Positions 33,734 to 45,241 of a DNA stretch of 64,000 nt are shown here, piece by piece. The notes below the pieces were generated by a model, which had not been told where the DNA came from, made no database searches, and saw nothing but the letters and a program-made list of their open reading frames with translations. Each line of letters starts with the position of its first letter. Within the stretch, counting starts at the first letter, position 1. This DNA comes from Ahaetulla prasina (Eukaryota; Chordata; Lepidosauria; Squamata; Colubridae): the NCBI RefSeq assembly GCF_028640845.1, contig NC_080546.1:58204909-58268908 (forward strand). Direction: 5' to 3'. Made by a program: the position numbers and the translations under genes.

Positions 33734-35569
33734 TTGGCATTTTGGCTATATCCTGTTGACAACCCTGGTTCCTGCTTTACTTTCTGGTTTACATATGAAC
33801 CCAAACATGTTTGGCCGAACATAGTTAGAGTTATATTTATTGAATAAAGCCCCTCAGCCCTTTATATCTATATTAAACGGATTTAAACAGTGTTATATAA
33901 TGAATCCGTGTATTTATTTGTACTTAAAAAGAATGCCACGAAAGCATTTATGTTTCTGAAATGTTGCAGCATATCTTTCTCCATGTAACTAGTAGAATTC
34001 AACTACTTGTTATAAATTAGACAAATTTAACTTATTAATTAAATGGTATCAATCTACATTTTAATGTATATGATTTTTTTCAAAGACACTAAAAATTTAA
34101 CAGACAAAAAAAGGTCCTTATATACTACCATGTTTTCACCTTTCTCATTCAAAGTTTTTCTTTACATTTCATTAATATTTGTGTATGAATGTGCTGTTTG
34201 TTGACACAATGAAAGGTAGGTCAGATATACGCTAAGTCTCTGAAATGTACTAATATTCTGGAAACATTAATTCATATTCATTCCTACCCTGACACTAAAA
34301 TGAAGGTCTTTGCTATAATGTTTCCCCAAAATTAGAAAGTTTGTTATCTTTCTTCATATGCTTGCTTTATTATACACAACTTGTTTGAAACATTAAACAG
34401 CCAGATTACAGCCTGAATATTTTCTTAGATTGTTGCTGCAGCCACTTTTAAATATAAATGTTGGAACACCTGTAAGATGTTCATAGTAGTTTTAGCAGAG
34501 GTTAATCCATCTGCTTGTATCCAGCAGATTTAGATTATGTTAGTGCCCTTTTAGCTTTTAATGAAAAGATCAGTATATGAAACATAAGAACCACTGCAAG
34601 GCATCTTCAACAGATTTATAGCCTCCTGTTTCATTGTGAGGACTGGAAGGAATTTGTATCTGCATCGCAGATAGATTTGTCAATGGAGTAGTTCAAGGAA
34701 TAGAAACATGGTCTTCTAGATATAGTCAGAGTGCTCAATATTCACTTAGTCACAGCCAGCATGGCAATGGTCAAAAAAATATCTGGAAAGTTGTCACCAT
34801 CATATCCTTGGCTTAGTTCTTCATGGTAACTTTTTATAGCATAAATCAATCAACAAAAGGATATTGCAAGAATATCTGAAATGATGAAAAATCCATGTGC
34901 CTATATTTAATGGTAGAGTGTCATCAATCGTTTTAAGTCCAAATGAGACAGTCCACAAGAGCCAACCATAATCTTTTATTAGAAACTTCATGGTTTGTAT
35001 AGTACAAACTGGTTCTAAAGTTATATCTCTATTGACAACTGGCAATTACTGATAATAATAATGATTGACAATGATCGGTATCAGGTTTTACCAGGGTGAA
35101 ATATTGTATGTCATCAAGAATGTCTTTTCAGGCTTTTCTTGGCCAAAAGCTTCACTGCAATATAATTGGTCCTAAATTTGCATGCAATATAGTTCAGTTA
35201 CTCCAAGGACATGAAACACAGCAGAATGTCATTGCAGTCTGCTCACTACTAAGAAAAATAGTGCTGTCATAGAATCAAGATGTAAACTTTTTTTGGGGTA
35301 GTTCACAACAAGACTTTGATGATGAAAACATAAGACAGTGCTAGGGTTATTTATCAGGAGTTTCTTTTTAAAACCATAACTTTTTGTGGTTATGCTTTTT
35401 GGGATGGTGGTTATTTTTATTGTTTGTAAGTATTCATAAAACGCCTATTGAATAACGCTTTGTGAACATGTAAATAAGATCTAAATTTTAAAAATGCCAG
35501 AAATAAATAGTAAGAAGCAATTAAACTATTTTCAGTAGTGCCACCTCTATATACTTAAATGTGATCTGG
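33734..35569. other. Unassigned AT-rich sequence
   Basis: Nothing recognisable. Confidence 0.5.
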
Positions 35570-36300
35570 GAGTCTCTATGCAGATTCTTGATCATCCAAG
35601 TCACGGTTGTCATGGTCCTTTTCAAAAGGCAACTGGACTTTCTCAGTTTTTTCTTGAAAATATTTAGCTTCACATCCTAGAAGCTTTTTCAGTGCTGACT
35701 GAATGGTGGGGAATGGAAGGATTTATATTCTTATCTGGTCAGTAGCACTCCGAAGGTCGGGTCATTATCTCTCTGAGAGTTATTGAAGCCACTTGGGGTT
35801 TATCTGTACCCTCAGAGTGAATCGGAGTGAAAATGGGTGTGGAAACTTCTTGGACTGCTGAAATGACTGTGCTGTAAGCAACAGATAGGTGTTGTCGTAT
35901 CCTTTTGTTGAGAGAGGGCTGTTCAGTTTTAACACAGATGTCCTCTTTTACACCTCTTTCAAATCAATTGTCCTGTCTGTCCAGAACGTGGACTTTGCTG
36001 TCTTCAAAGGAGTGGCTTTTGTCTTTCAAATGCGGATGGACTGCTGAATCTTGTCCTGATGGGCTTGTTCTTCTATGTTGTCTATGCATTTCAGATATTC
36101 TTGCAATGTATGGAATGACAATGTTACTTTGTTTGCTGGTTATTATCTTCTTATGTGTGATCAAAGAAGATGGTCAAAGCCTGAAAAAGATCCAGTAGGA
36201 GCTCCTCCATAACAAACAAAGAAAAGGGGTAAAAGAAAAAATTAAGAAAGTCCTGTTGCCTTTTGAAAAAAATCCTCTCTGGGTGATCAGGAGTAAACAT
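35570..36300 (-). mobile_element. Penelope-like element fragment of a second family
   Basis: On the minus strand, about 36100-35900 reads HRRTSPSGQDSAVHPHLKDK then SHSFEDSKVHVLDRQDN, stop, FERGVKEDICVK and EQPSLNK, the GIY-YIG endonuclease C-terminus of a Penelope-like family. A non-coding terminus follows to about 35570 (AGAAAGTCCAGTTGCCTTTTG on the minus strand). The same terminus recurs in the plus orientation at 36244-36280, so the fragment is bracketed by inverted ends. No RT domain is present. Confidence 0.75.
35964..36164 (-). pseudogene. Penelope-like endonuclease C-terminal remnant
   Basis: 66 residues. Residues 27-66 (MHRQHRRTSPSGQDSAVHPH, LKDKSHSFEDSKVHVLDRQD) carry the conserved H-L-x-x-x-x-H-x-F-x-D pattern of the C-terminal half of the endonuclease. 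The GIY-YIG core upstream is lost; residues 1-26 are unrelated. Confidence 0.72.
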
Positions 36301-37068
36301 GAATGGATCCCATGTAATGGTTCCAAAGAGGTCTCCCTTGTCCTCTGGATATAGCCACATGCCATCTTAATATAAATTAAGTTTGAAATAAACAAGGGGC
36401 TAAAATAGGACTGCATTTATTCCAAATCAGTTTGGAACATACCCTCACATCAATTCTGAAAGACATTGGCTTGAATTTTGCCAGACCTTAAACCGAGACC
36501 TGAGGAACTTTTGCCATTTTGTTTCTTTTTTTGCTCTCCTGCCCTAAGGGACTAGCATATTGCGTAGGGGTAGTGAAATACAAGATACATTGAAATAACC
36601 TTTTTTAAAAGGACCAGTCCATTACAAGGGGGGGAAAGTTTCCATTCAGAATTCATTATTGTGAAGTACATCTAGAAGATAAATAATGATTCCCAAAAAG
36701 CACATCAGTTTTCTGAATAGTCCATCCTTTTCTTGAGCAGAGACAAACTGTCATTCATAAGGGGAAAATATTCAACATATAGGGAAAATGAATTTTACAT
36801 CAATCCTGTTAAAACAAAGGAATGGTGTTTTCTAGAAGTTCTGTTATATGTCATTATTCAAGGGTAATAGTTAGCATTAACTACAGTCTGATCAATATTT
36901 TAAATATTCAAGGGGTCTTTTTATATGCCAGCATATAAAAAATCCTTGCAGAAGCATTTTTTTTTCTCATGCTCTATGATGGAATTGAATTTGATGGCCA
37001 TATTCTCTCCACTGAACTTACTTTGGTTAAGTAAGTTATGCTGCTACTACCAAAATAGTACAGAAAGG
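36301..37068. other. Unassigned sequence
   Basis: Nothing recognised. Confidence 0.5.
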
Positions 37069-37102
37069 TAAATAGCAATAGCACTTAGACTTATATGATG
37101 AA
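37069..37102 (-). mobile_element. SINE tail fragment
   Basis: AAATAGCAATAGCACTTAGACTTATAT is the reverse complement of the tail of the SINE at 33533-33733. Confidence 0.7.
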
Positions 37103-38924
37103 GATTCTAGTCTCCTCTTTCTAGCAGGTAGGTCAATAATAAGTTCAGGGATTTATACTGCAGTCTATCACAAGCATATCATTATACTTACATTTTCTAT
37201 TATATGCAATATCAAAACTAAATATGCTTGTATGCAATGGCTATAGACTATAGGCCACTGCATTGCTACATTGCTTTTGGTCCAGGATTTAAGTAGTCTA
37301 CGTTTTACATTTTTATATGCCTTTTGTTGCCAGAGAAAAGACATTTGTGGAATTTTCTGACTCACATAATGAAGTATCATTGCCTTCGTTATTGTTTAAT
37401 TAACTTGGTGAAAGAATGGTTTCCCTCAAATAACAAAATAGCTTCCACCAAGCCAATCAGTCTAGAAAATGTACAGTGACATACCTATGAAACTATTTTT
37501 TCCAAGTCCGCAAAGGTCCAAATTATTGATGTGAGAAAGATTGACTATTCTTTGTTTTTTCAGGAAAGATTCAACAACTGAACTTGGAATTTTCTATGTT
37601 TCTCAGTCAGTTTCTCTTTGCCAGTTGCTGTCAAATTATTTTACAATTTTCTTCAGGTTATACAGTGATTTGAGATTTTAGTATGATAATGTAGCCAAGA
37701 ACAGTTTTACATCTAATTTGCGTTCTAAGTTCAAACCCTAAGAAAAGATTTAATTCATACGTTCAGGACTAATTATAGGCTATTGTGGCTATTCAGACAA
37801 AGCTGCATACTTACTGCCAGATAATCAGATAAATCAATATGTGACTTGCTCTTTCATGACAAGAATTTCATGATGAAGCCATAGTCTTGCGAAAACAATA
37901 TCACTTCTAGCAGCTCACAGCTAAACATCAGAATGTATTAGGCCAAATATTAAGTATACACTTAGTATTGATTAAAACATATTGCATAAATAGTATCATA
38001 AGATTCAGCTCTGACCCTATTTATAGAGGAAATAGCATATATAAAATAGCTTCCTCCATGGCTTCATTCATAAGTGTTACTGAGTATTCATATTGCTTGA
38101 ATATCAGTAAAAATCCCCTATATATACCAACAACACAAATAAATATGTAAATTAAAAAATTAAATTAAGACAAAATTAAGTTAAGACAATTCTTTCATGT
38201 ATTAATACAAGATGTTACGTATTATAATAATTATTCTAATATAAATAAATATTATATAAAGCATGGATTTGTATTTTGAAGTGTCATCTGCTCCCAATAT
38301 TTATGCTCTGAAGCTGGCAAATTCGTCCTTGATTTATGAGACCATTTTTTTTAGTCCCTTCTGCTGCCTAAATAAGCTCAAATTGTAAATTGTAGTTAAC
38401 TATTACACCTTGCAATTTAAAGTCAATTCCAAGACGGATGAATCTGAGTTTCTAAGTAATGGCTGACAAAATAAGAGGGTATAGAAATAGTCTCATGGTA
38501 GCCTAAGTCTTTAAAAAGAAATCATATTGTTTTTCTAGAATCATTTGTCCCACTGAAAAGAGAATTAGCATGGAACCAGATTAGATATTATGAAATAGAA
38601 ATACATAAAAAATATCTTTACCACAACTGTCCTTCATTGCCCAACATTTAAAGTAAATGATTTTAGATTATTTTGATCTTTGGTTAGATGCAACAAAAAA
38701 GTTTCTAGTTTTAAAAGCTAGAATCTCAAAACAATTCAATAATATTTCTTTGTATTGCATTGCATTGCATGGAATTTCTTTATTAGGGTCTTTGACCAGC
38801 ATTACAAATAAAAGAAAGATAACAAATTGCTACAGGAAACCTATTCTATTGTTTATCATAAAGCAATAGAATAACACATCTAAGTCAATTTTTTGTACAA
38901 CTGCATGACTCAGTAAAGGTACTT
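37103..38924. other. Unassigned AT-rich sequence
   Basis: A short TTGCA run lies at about 38755-38771; otherwise nothing recognisable. Confidence 0.5.
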
Positions 38925-39192
38925 GGACTTTGGCTTAGGACCGGGTTATCTACAAGACCACCTTCTGCCACCGATAGCCTCCCAACGACCTGTGCGCTCC
39001 CACAGAGTTGGCCTGCTCTGGGTGCCATCAGCCAAACAATGTCAGTTGGTGGCCCCCAGGGGGAGAGCCTTCTCTGTGGCAGCACTGGCCCTTTGGAACG
39101 AGTTACCTCTGGGGTTACGCCAACTCCCCAACCTCCGAACCTTCAAGCAGGAATTGAAGACTTTATTATTCAATCGTGCGGGACTAGCCTAA
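38923..39192 (+). pseudogene. L2 ORF C-terminal fragment
   Basis: 89 residues carrying the C-terminal signature of the L2 protein: GPGYLQDHLLPP at residues 6-18, [38 protein letters not shown] and FKQELKTLLFNRAGLA to the natural stop. No active site is included. Confidence 0.8.
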
Positions 39193-39412
39193 GGCATTTT
39201 AATTAATTTATTTATTATAATTTTAAATTTTAAAGGGTTTTATCGGTCTAGGACCGTTTTAGTGAATTGGCCTATTAAATATTTCGTTTTAAATTTTAAA
39301 TCTGTTATTTATATTTTGTATTATTGTGTTTTAATATGGCTGTAAACCGCCCTGAGTCCTTCGGGAGAAGGGCGGTATAGAAATTAAATTATAAATAAAT
39401 AAATAAATATTT
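38925..39412 (+). mobile_element. L2-type LINE 3' end
   Basis: The plus strand from 38940 encodes LGPGYLQDHLLPPIASQRPV then [20 protein letters not shown] and ends at a TAA at 39190. It is followed by about 150 bp of 3' sequence, the hairpin ACCGCCCTGAGTCCTTCGGG then AGAAGGGCGGT (39346-39377), and an (AAAT)n tail. It is strongly 5'-truncated. Confidence 0.85.
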
Positions 39413-39453
39413 GGTAACATGGAATATTAGTAAAGGGTTAATATCCCTTAAAA

Positions 39454-39601
39454 CAGAGGTCCCCAATCTTTCTGGCTCCATGGACCAGCAGTGGTGGCAA
39501 CAGCAGCCGCAGTGGAGGAAAAGGTGATGGTTTCATATGCAGGCCCACTGCTTGCATGACCTGGTTCCCCACAGGCTGTGGACTGGGGATTAGGACCACT
39601 G
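39454..39601. mobile_element. hAT-type MITE, 148 bp
   Basis: The ends CAGAGGTCCC and AGGACCACTG are imperfect inverted repeats. The flanks CCTTAAAA (39446-39453) and CTTTAAAA (39602-39609) are an 8-bp duplication with one mismatch. There is no coding sequence. Confidence 0.75.
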
Positions 39602-39609
39602 CTTTAAAA

Positions 39610-39966
39610 TGTAACATAAAATCTATCTGTATGATCCTCAAATTTGGAAAGGACTGGAGTAAGTAATGCACGTGTCTGTATATCATATTGTCATTCCTGC
39701 AAGATAGACAAGACCAAGGACCTAATAGATTAAGATTACTTTCATTGTAATAGATGCAGAGGCAGTTTAATGGTTAAGGCACCAAGCTAGATTGGTAGCT
39801 GCATGTAACAACAGAAGCACTCTTAAAATTTGGTAATAAAATTCAGAAACACTGGAGGATCATTGTGATGATCCCTCTTTTACTATTCATTTGGTTTCCA
39901 TAAATGTTAATTAATCAATATATTCAAGAGAAAAGCCAAAACTTTTATATCGATTTGGATACCAAC
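39610..39966. other. Unassigned sequence with a possible SINE head
   Basis: CAGTTTAATGGTTAAGGCAC then CAAGCTAG at about 39766-39793 resembles a tRNA-SINE A-box region. No B box or tail is seen. Confidence 0.35.
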
Positions 39967-40689
39967 AAGATTGATAACTATCTGGCTTCCGGTTTGGTTC
40001 CGCTTTGTTGATGGCAGTCTTTTTTAGACCGGTAACCCCGTAGTCTGTAGAGCTGCCAGGACAGCGCAAATCAGCTGTCCGGCAGCTTGAAAATCTCCCC
40101 CTCGGGCAAAGAGGGAGAGATGAGCATTCGGGCTGAAGTTGAGCCACCCGGAGAAGCCCCAGAAAAGTTTCTGGAGGCTTGAGGGGAGTGCTCCTTCTAA
40201 AGCCTGAAAGAACCTCCAGACTTGGAGGGCATCTGCCTTTTGGCAGAAAAAAATGTAGCGTCCAATTTCTGCGGCAGAAATGGATTTGTGATGGATTGTA
40301 ATGCGGACAGAGAAGAAACTGGAGTTCTAGCATTTGTTTGCAAGAAGCCTGCAAGCCCCTAATAGAGGATACATTTGTTGCGAAGATAGGAGAGAAGAAA
40401 GCAAATGGCGTTTTGTGGAATGCAAGCAAATGGCGATTTGTGTATTGGAAACGAAAGTTAAGGAAATGCTTATTAACAGCTAGCGTGGAACTAGGAGATA
40501 TACAAGAAGATACTGACTAAATGGAAGAAATGGGAATTTTATGATTTATATTTTTTTTTCTTCTTTGGGATTATAGTGATTTAGAAGAAAAGTTTTTTGA
40601 ATCTTTCCTTTTTAACCCCTTTTTGTCCTCTGTTACTGGGTAGGTGTCAGCCTGCCCCAGATGGAATGAATTGACGAGGAGGGAGGGAA

Positions 40690-41683
40690 TGAATTGACAA
40701 TAAAAATTAGCAAAACCCAGAAAGCTCTGTAACTGTTTGCGGGTGCGAGGAGGTGCCCACTCTAGTACTGCTTGGACTTTAGCAGGGTCCATCTCCAATC
40801 CATCAGATGAAATACGGTATCCCAGATAGTCGATTTTTGATTGATGGAATTCACATTTTGACAATTTTGCATAAAGTTCAGCGGCCAGTAATTTTTTAAG
40901 TACTGCTCTTACTAGCTTCACATGCTCTTCCATGGTTTCAGTGTAGATAAGTATGTCATTAAGATAAACAAGAACCCCTTTAAACAAATGTTCATGGAGA
41001 ACTTCATTTATTAGCTGCATGAAAATTGCTGGGGCCCCTTGCAACCCAAATGGTAAGACTCGGAATTGAAAGCAACCAAGGGGACAATTGAACGCCGTTT
41101 TCTATTCATCCCCTTCCTTTATGCATACTCTGTAATACGCTTCTCGTAAGTCCAGTTTAGTAAAGAACTTTCCTTTGGCCAAGTGGGCGAGCATGTCTTT
41201 CATAAGAGGCATGGGGTATACATTTTCCACGCACACACAGTTCAGGTTTCTATAGTCAACTATCAAGCGGAAGGTGCCATCCTTCTTTTCCCGGAACATG
41301 ACTGGGGCTGCAACCCGAGGCCTAGCCGGTTGAATGAATCCTCGTTCTAAATTTTTATCTATAAAGTTCCGTAATTCCCCCAATTCTTTCTGGGTCATGG
41401 GGTAAGATTTTGGTTTCGGGAGTTTCACCCCTGGTAGAATGTCTATTGCACAGTCTGTGGGACTATGGGGAGGCAGCACGTCAGAGGCCTTTTCACTAAA
41501 AACCTCTCATAGGTCCCAGTACTCTTTAGGAATTTTTTCCTCCCCCTCTAACCGTTCAACCATCACCCCCAGTTTCTCAGGGCGATCGGGATCAGAGGGT
41601 TTTAAAATTATCTTCTCCTTCTTTTGTGCCTTTGTGTGGAGTCGCACCACCCCTGTTCTCCAGTTTATTTTCAGGTTCCATTT
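40690..41683 (-). pseudogene. Gypsy reverse transcriptase remnant
   Basis: Minus-strand motifs in order: KLPKPKSYPMTQKELGELRN and LERGFIQPARPRVAAPVMF, then REKKDGTFRLIVDYRNLN (about 41300), KGKFFTKLDLREAYYRV (about 41150), FGLQGAPAIFMQLINEVL (about 41020), GVLVYLNDILIYTE (about 40950), CEFHQSKIDYLGYRIS and QLQSFLGFANFYCQFIPS (about 40700). The active site YLDD reads YLND. One frame is kept, with stops at about 41684, 41507 and 41104; the last replaces an expected Trp. The frame then runs into the deletion joint. RNase H and integrase are gone, so it is inactive. Confidence 0.9.
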
Positions 41684-42419
41684 TCAGAGCCACGAGAGAC
41701 CCAGTACAAGAGGCTGGTCCATCCCTGGGGCCACTATGAAATTTATGATTTCTTTATGGTCTTCTATGGTCATCTCTATGGATTCTGTCACAAAGTGGGC
41801 TGCCCCCCCCCCCGCTACCGATCCATCTAGCTGGCAGAAGGCTATGGGCCTGCTCAATGTTTTTAGTCTTAGTTCCATTTTCTCCACCACCTCAGGGCTT
41901 AAGATACATCGGGTACACCCAGAGTCTAAGAGGGCTAGCATTTCCCCTTGCATTCCTGAGGATGGGACGTGCAGTTGTACTGGAACGGTAAGGGGCCCCC
42001 CTTTCCAACTCACCAGGAAATCCTCGTCCGATTCCGAAGATGGATCGCTGTCATCTGACCCGGTAGAAGTCCCAAATTCCTCCTTGATGGAAGGAGCGTT
42101 CTTGGGATCATCCGCTCCCCTCTTTGCGACCTCTCGCGATTTTGGTTCCACCTGCACCGTTGTTTTTTTTCCACTAGGGGTCGCCTTTGGCGGTAGCTTC
42201 GCACAACAATCAGCGGCTCGGTGGCCTTCTTTTCCAAATCTGAAACAGCCCGTGGGTTTCTTCTTCCCACTCTCCACTGCAACAGAATCTTTGGTCGGTT
42301 CCCTCTGGAACTGAGTTTGGGTTTGCCTCCAACTCCGATCACTTCACAGGCGGTCCTTGGCTAGGTCTATCTCCATTTCTGATGCCAGGGTGTACCAGCC
42401 ATGCAGGGTAGTGGGGGAT
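41684..42419 (-). pseudogene. Gypsy gag C-terminus (zinc knuckle) and protease
   Basis: The open part (42277-41684) starts just before the nucleocapsid knuckle. GCFRFGKEGHRAADC has C-x2-F instead of the expected second Cys, so the CCHC knuckle is damaged. An acidic linker follows, then the protease with ALLDSGCTRCILSPEVV (active-site DSG, about 42 residues after the DEDFLVSW segment) and a LVLGLSWL end. Upstream to 42419 the frame reads PTTLHGWYTLASEMEIDLAK, the end of the gag core, in line with the gag part beyond the L2 insertion. Confidence 0.88.
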
Positions 42420-42603
42420 TTTTATTATTTATTTATTTATTTATCGTATTTGTATACCGCCCTATCTCCCTAGGGACAGGCAAATAAAAAGGTACATATA
42501 AATACAAAGTAAAATAACAGTTAAAAAGCTTATTCTACATGGCCCAATTTTTAAAAACAATATAAATAATAAAACCCATTAAAACCAATATAAAATTTAA
42601 AAT

Positions 42604-42954
42604 CTAATCCAGTCCTGCACAGATGAATAAATGTGTTTTAAGCTCGCGACGGAAGGTTCGGAGGTCCGGAAGTTGACGAAGTCCTGGGGGGAGTTCGTTC
42701 CAGAGGGTGGGAGCCCCCACAGAGAAGGCCCTTCCCCTGGGTGTCGCCAGACGGCACTGCCTAGCTGACGGCACCCTGAGGAGTCCCTCTCTGTGAGAGC
42801 GCACGGGTCGGTGGGAGGTATTCGGTCGCAGCAGGCGGTCCCGTAAATAACCCAGCCCTATGCCATGGAGCGCTTTAAAGGTGGTTACCAAGACCTTGAA
42901 GCGCACCCGGAAGGCCACAGGCAGCCAGTGCAGTCTGCGCAGGAGAGGTGTCAC
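42604..42954 (-). pseudogene. L2 ORF C-terminal fragment (nested copy)
   Basis: 116 residues: [20 protein letters not shown] at 4-23, [57 protein letters not shown] and [16 protein letters not shown] to the natural stop. It is close to the copy at 8373-8819. Confidence 0.83.
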
Positions 42955-43465
42955 ATGGGAGCCATGAGGGCTCCTCTATCACCAGCAGCCGCATTCTGAA
43001 CTAACTGAAGCCTCCGGATGCCCCTCAAGGGAGCCCCGTAGAGAGCATTGCAGTAATCCAGACGAGACGTCACGAGGGCGTGAGTGACCGTGCATAGGCA
43101 TCCCGGTCAGAAAGGCGCAACTGGCGAACCAGGCGAACCTGGTAAAAGCTCTCCTGGAGACGGCCACAAATGATCTTCAAAAGACAGCCGCTCATCCAGG
43201 AGGACGCCCAAGTTGCGCACCTCTCCATCGGGGCCAATGACTCGCCCCAACAGTCAGCCGTGGACTCAGCTGACTGTACCGGGATGCCGCATCCACAGCC
43301 ACTCTGTCTTGGGATTGAGCTTGAGCCTGTTTCTCCCCATCCAGACCGTGACGGCTTCCAAACACCGGGACAGCACTTGATAGCTTCGTTGGGGTGGCCC
43401 GTGTGAAAAGTACAGCTGGGTGTCATCAGCGACAGCTGGTACCTCACACGAAGCCACTGATGATC

Positions 43466-44104
43466 TCACCCAACGGTTTCATATAGATGTTGAACAGAAG
43501 GCGAGAATCGACCCCGCGGCACCCCACAAGTGAGGCGCCCGGGCCGACCTCTGCCCCTGTCAACACCGCTCATGCATCGATCGGAGAGATAGGAGGAGAA
43601 CCACCGATAAACAGTGCCTCCCACTCCTAATCCCTCCAACCGGCGTAGCAGGATACCATGGTCGATGGTATCAAAAGCCGCTGAGAGGTCTAATAGGACC
43701 AGGGCAGAGGAACAACCCCTATCCCTGGCCCTCCAGAGATCATCCACCAACGTGATCAAAGCCGTCTCAGTGCTGTAACCGGGCCGGAAACCGGACTGGA
43801 ACGGGTCTAGATAGACAGTTTCATCCAGGTGTAGGGGAAACTGATGTGCCACCATACTCTCTACAACCTTCGCCGCGAAGCGAAGGTTGGAGACCGGACG
43901 ATAATTACCTAAAACAGCCGGGTCCAGGGAAGGCTTCTTGAGGAGGGGCCTCACCACCGCCTCTTTCAAGGCGGCCGGAAAGACTCCCTCCAACAAAGAA
44001 GCGCTCGTAATCGCCTGGAGCCAGCCTCGTGTCACCTCCTGAGTGGCCAGTACCAACCAGGAGGGGCACGGGTCCAGTAAACACGTGGTGGCACGTGGTG
44101 GCAC
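43466..44104 (-). pseudogene. L2 reverse transcriptase, N-terminal half (nested copy)
   Basis: 212 open residues. LLKKPSLDPAVLGNYRPVSN (about 54-73) is RT motif 1 and SGFRPGYSTETALITLVDDL (about 105-124) is motif 2. ALVLLDLSAAFDTIDHGILL (about 134-153) holds the first catalytic Asp, and CGVPRG (about 193-198) is the primer-grip region. A frameshift follows before the ADD box. The first residues come from gag and the 10-bp triplication (44082-44111), not from L2. Confidence 0.85.
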
Positions 44105-44111
44105 GTGGTGG
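44082..44111. repeat. Three 10-bp tandem units at the L2/gag joint
   Basis: CACGTGGTGG is repeated three times exactly at the 5' junction of the L2 insertion. It is probably junction filler made during insertion. Confidence 0.85.
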
Positions 44112-45162
44112 ATGCACGGGCTCTACACAATTTATATAGATCTCCATTTAGGCCGTCTTTGTATAAGTCCAAAAGAGCCACTTCCGACCACCCTCTCATG
44201 AGAGGTACCAGATCGCTGAACTCTTGGTTGTAGTCAGTCACTGGTCTCCTCCCTGGTCTGATGGACCTCATGCGAATCTTGGCCTTTTGCTCTGCCAAGG
44301 GGTCCTCAAATCTCATTCTCAGGGCTGCCATAAAATGGTGGTAGTTCCTCAGGAGAGGGGAATCCTCTTGGTACAAGGTCACGTACCAGGAAGCCGCTCT
44401 ACCACTCAAGACTTGAGTCACGCTTCTCACTCTAGAGGCTTCTGACAAATAATCTTCACCCCATTCTTGCATGTGGCTGTCCACCATAGCCTGGAATAAG
44501 CCTAATTCCTTAGGGTCTCCATCAAACTTCCTGGGAATTGGGGGGATTTTAGGTTTTTTCCTTCTGCGAGGTAACATTTGTGCAGTGGGGATCCCCTGAC
44601 CCCTACCCAGATCTGCAGCCCCTGGAGAACGGAGCTCAGGCTCTCGTTCCTCCTGAAACTCTCTGCTGTATGCTGCTCCCCTGGTAGCCATCGAAATTTC
44701 TGGTTCCACATCTTCCCTCTCCCCCCAGGGCCTTTGGGTAGGGTCTTCATACCTTTCACGATCTCTCTGTCGCTCTCTCGCCTCACAATACAGTCTGACG
44801 GCTTCTGCAATTTGTAATTGATCCTTTATTTGCTGCTCCTGTTGCCAAGCAGAGAGTTTCTTTTTTTGCTTACGTCTAGTAACTCCGGATTGTAGTTCCC
44901 CCGGGTCTGGAAAGGTTTTAAAATCAAGTTTGGCCTTCTCCCATCTTTCCTGTATTTGTAGTTTCTCCAGCCACTCTGCAGAAATTCCTGAGTATTTGGG
45001 AGGGCCCGATGTGGCTGCCAAGGCTGCTCCTGTCTCCTCCAGGTCGTCTTCTGAGGTTGGCTTTCTCCCCAGAAAAGATTCCTTATCAACTCCTCTGTGA
45101 TAGTCCTGGGATAAGATGTCTGCCAGCTGCTCCTCATCAGGTTCGCATTCGTGTTCTGACAT
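44111..45162 (-). pseudogene. Gypsy gag, N-terminal part
   Basis: About 350 residues open from ATG 45162, 80 bp inside the LTR edge, up to the L2 insertion. Residues about 10-200 are charged and Glu/Arg-rich with likely coiled coil (QQEQQIKDQLQIAEAVRLY). Residues about 215-340 are the retrotransposon gag core (IPRKFDGDPKELGLFQAMVD, GRAASWYVTLYQEDSPLLRN, FMAALRMRFEDP, VTDYNQEFSDLVPLMRGW, GLNGDLYKL). The rest of gag resumes at 42419. Gag would form the particle around the element RNA. The frame is unbroken apart from the insertion, so the element is relatively young. Confidence 0.88.
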
Positions 45163-45241
45163 CGTTAAGGGGGGGGAAATTTTTTTTCAGTCCCCTCGGC
45201 TGTGATCCGGGATGACTGATTTTGGGTGTGTTCCAGCTTAA

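Larger units (their letters stand above)
42420..44110 (-). mobile_element. L2-type LINE inserted in the Gypsy gag
   Basis: The minus strand from about 44085 reads GWLQAITSASLLEGVFPAAL, VVRPLLKKPSLDPAVLGNYR, PVSNLRFAAKVVE, FQSGFRPGYSTETALITLVD, LVLLDLSAAFDTIDHGILLR and VPRGRFSPS. Then come VADDTQLYF (about 43430; ADD intact), the thumb motifs in shifted frames, and the C-terminal [20 protein letters not shown] (about 42690). It ends with a degraded hairpin (42457-42478) and an (AAAT)n tail. Gag codons join across it (..CRARAS / PTTLHGWY..). About 1.7 kb, 5'-truncated, with many single-base deletions. Confidence 0.88.

Noticed and set aside
41439..42314. 291-codon plus-strand open frame
   Set aside because: It is antisense to the Gypsy gag-protease region, which has clear protein motifs on the minus strand.
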